Below are positions 6,138 to 6,286 of a stretch of DNA of 6,286 nt, one piece after another. Every line of letters begins with the position of its first letter. Within the stretch, counting starts at the first letter, position 1. The stretch spans positions 1 through 6,286 of the forward strand of contig CANQCA010000073.1 of NCBI GenBank assembly GCA_947589585.1. Reading direction: 5' to 3'. Both the position numbers and the translations under genes were made by a program. Origin of the DNA: an uncultured Clostridia bacterium. Its GTDB lineage: Bacteria > Bacillota > Clostridia > Christensenellales > Borkfalkiaceae. A model generated the notes under the pieces. The model did no database searches and was not told where the DNA came from. It was given only the letters and a program-made list of their open reading frames with translations.

Positions 6138-6286
6138 ATGCGGGTACGTCGAAAACGCGCGGGATACATGTTCTTCGCCGCGCTATTGCTATTTGTTATC
6201 GTCACCATGTTCTTTCTCGGCATCTTTGCCTGCAAGGGAAAGAAGATCGCCACCGTCTCTTTGGGGCAGAAGTACTTCTTCCTCGT
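6138..6286 (+). CDS. N-terminus of a small membrane-anchored protein (3' partial)
   Basis: Forty-nine codons are visible before the window ends. The residues begin MRVRRKRAGY, a strongly basic stretch, followed by one hydrophobic helix of about 22 residues (roughly 11-32, MFFAALLLFV onward), then KGKKIATVSLGQKYFFL. Basic residues before the helix predict the N-terminus inside and the rest outside. An in-frame TAA at 6132-6134 excludes an earlier start; ATG 6168 is an alternative that would lose the basic segment. No good ribosome binding site is seen for either ATG. It starts 46 bases after trhP in the same direction and may belong to the same operon. The family is not identifiable from this fragment; an envelope protein with a single anchor is the most I can say. 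Confidence 0.6.
   Translation, partial: MRVRRKRAGYMFFAALLLFVIVTMFFLGIFACKGKKIATVSLGQKYFFL

Noticed and set aside
5996..6253. 85-codon open frame on the - strand across the trhP end
   Set aside because: It overlaps the well-supported end of trhP and the start of the membrane-anchored gene, and shows no domain or ribosome binding site.

Overview
This is a GC-rich (near 60% by eye) bacterial fragment with every supportable gene on the + strand. RNase J, the TrmR/TrhP pair, strong AGGAGG-type ribosome binding sites and an uncharacterised domain seen in many gut Clostridia all point to a Firmicutes (class Clostridia) genome. A Christensenellales or Oscillospirales-like gut lineage is a guess from style, not something the sequence proves.

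Layout. Positions 1-1434 are the 3' part of one long open frame. About 314 residues of extremely acidic Glu/Ala/Pro/Val tandem repeat (no Lys, Arg, Asp or His by my reading) run straight into a compact C-terminal domain of about 145 residues. There is no in-frame ATG in the repeat, so an ATG-only ORF search would report just the last 163 codons. A perfect 9-bp hairpin at 1472-1498 closes this unit. Then comes a probable operon. It starts with ribonuclease J (TTG start at 1524, with a roughly 155-residue basic Ala/Pro/Lys-rich N-terminal extension). Next is a 206-residue two-helix membrane protein of unknown function (3671-4291). It overlaps by one base a TrmR-like tRNA methyltransferase (4291-4865) that carries an apparent one-base deletion. 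A U32-family protein of the TrhP type (4904-6091) follows. The window ends in the start of a small membrane-anchored protein (6138 onward, cut off).

How the genes fit together. TrhP-type U32 proteins are needed to hydroxylate uridine-34 of certain tRNAs (ho5U), and TrmR methylates that product to mo5U. The pair is therefore a two-step wobble-base modification unit placed behind an mRNA-decay nuclease. The reading-frame break in trmR would stop the second step unless it is a sequencing error or is bypassed by frameshifting. A 10-bp GC hairpin lies between trmR and trhP where a ribosome binding site would be expected.

The most notable items are the recently expanded acidic repeat with its gradient of decay, the trmR frame break, and the hairpin in front of trhP. 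I see no mobile element, CRISPR array, tRNA or rRNA. I find no clearly novel multi-gene system. The acidic-repeat protein and the 206-residue membrane protein are the uncharacterised parts.
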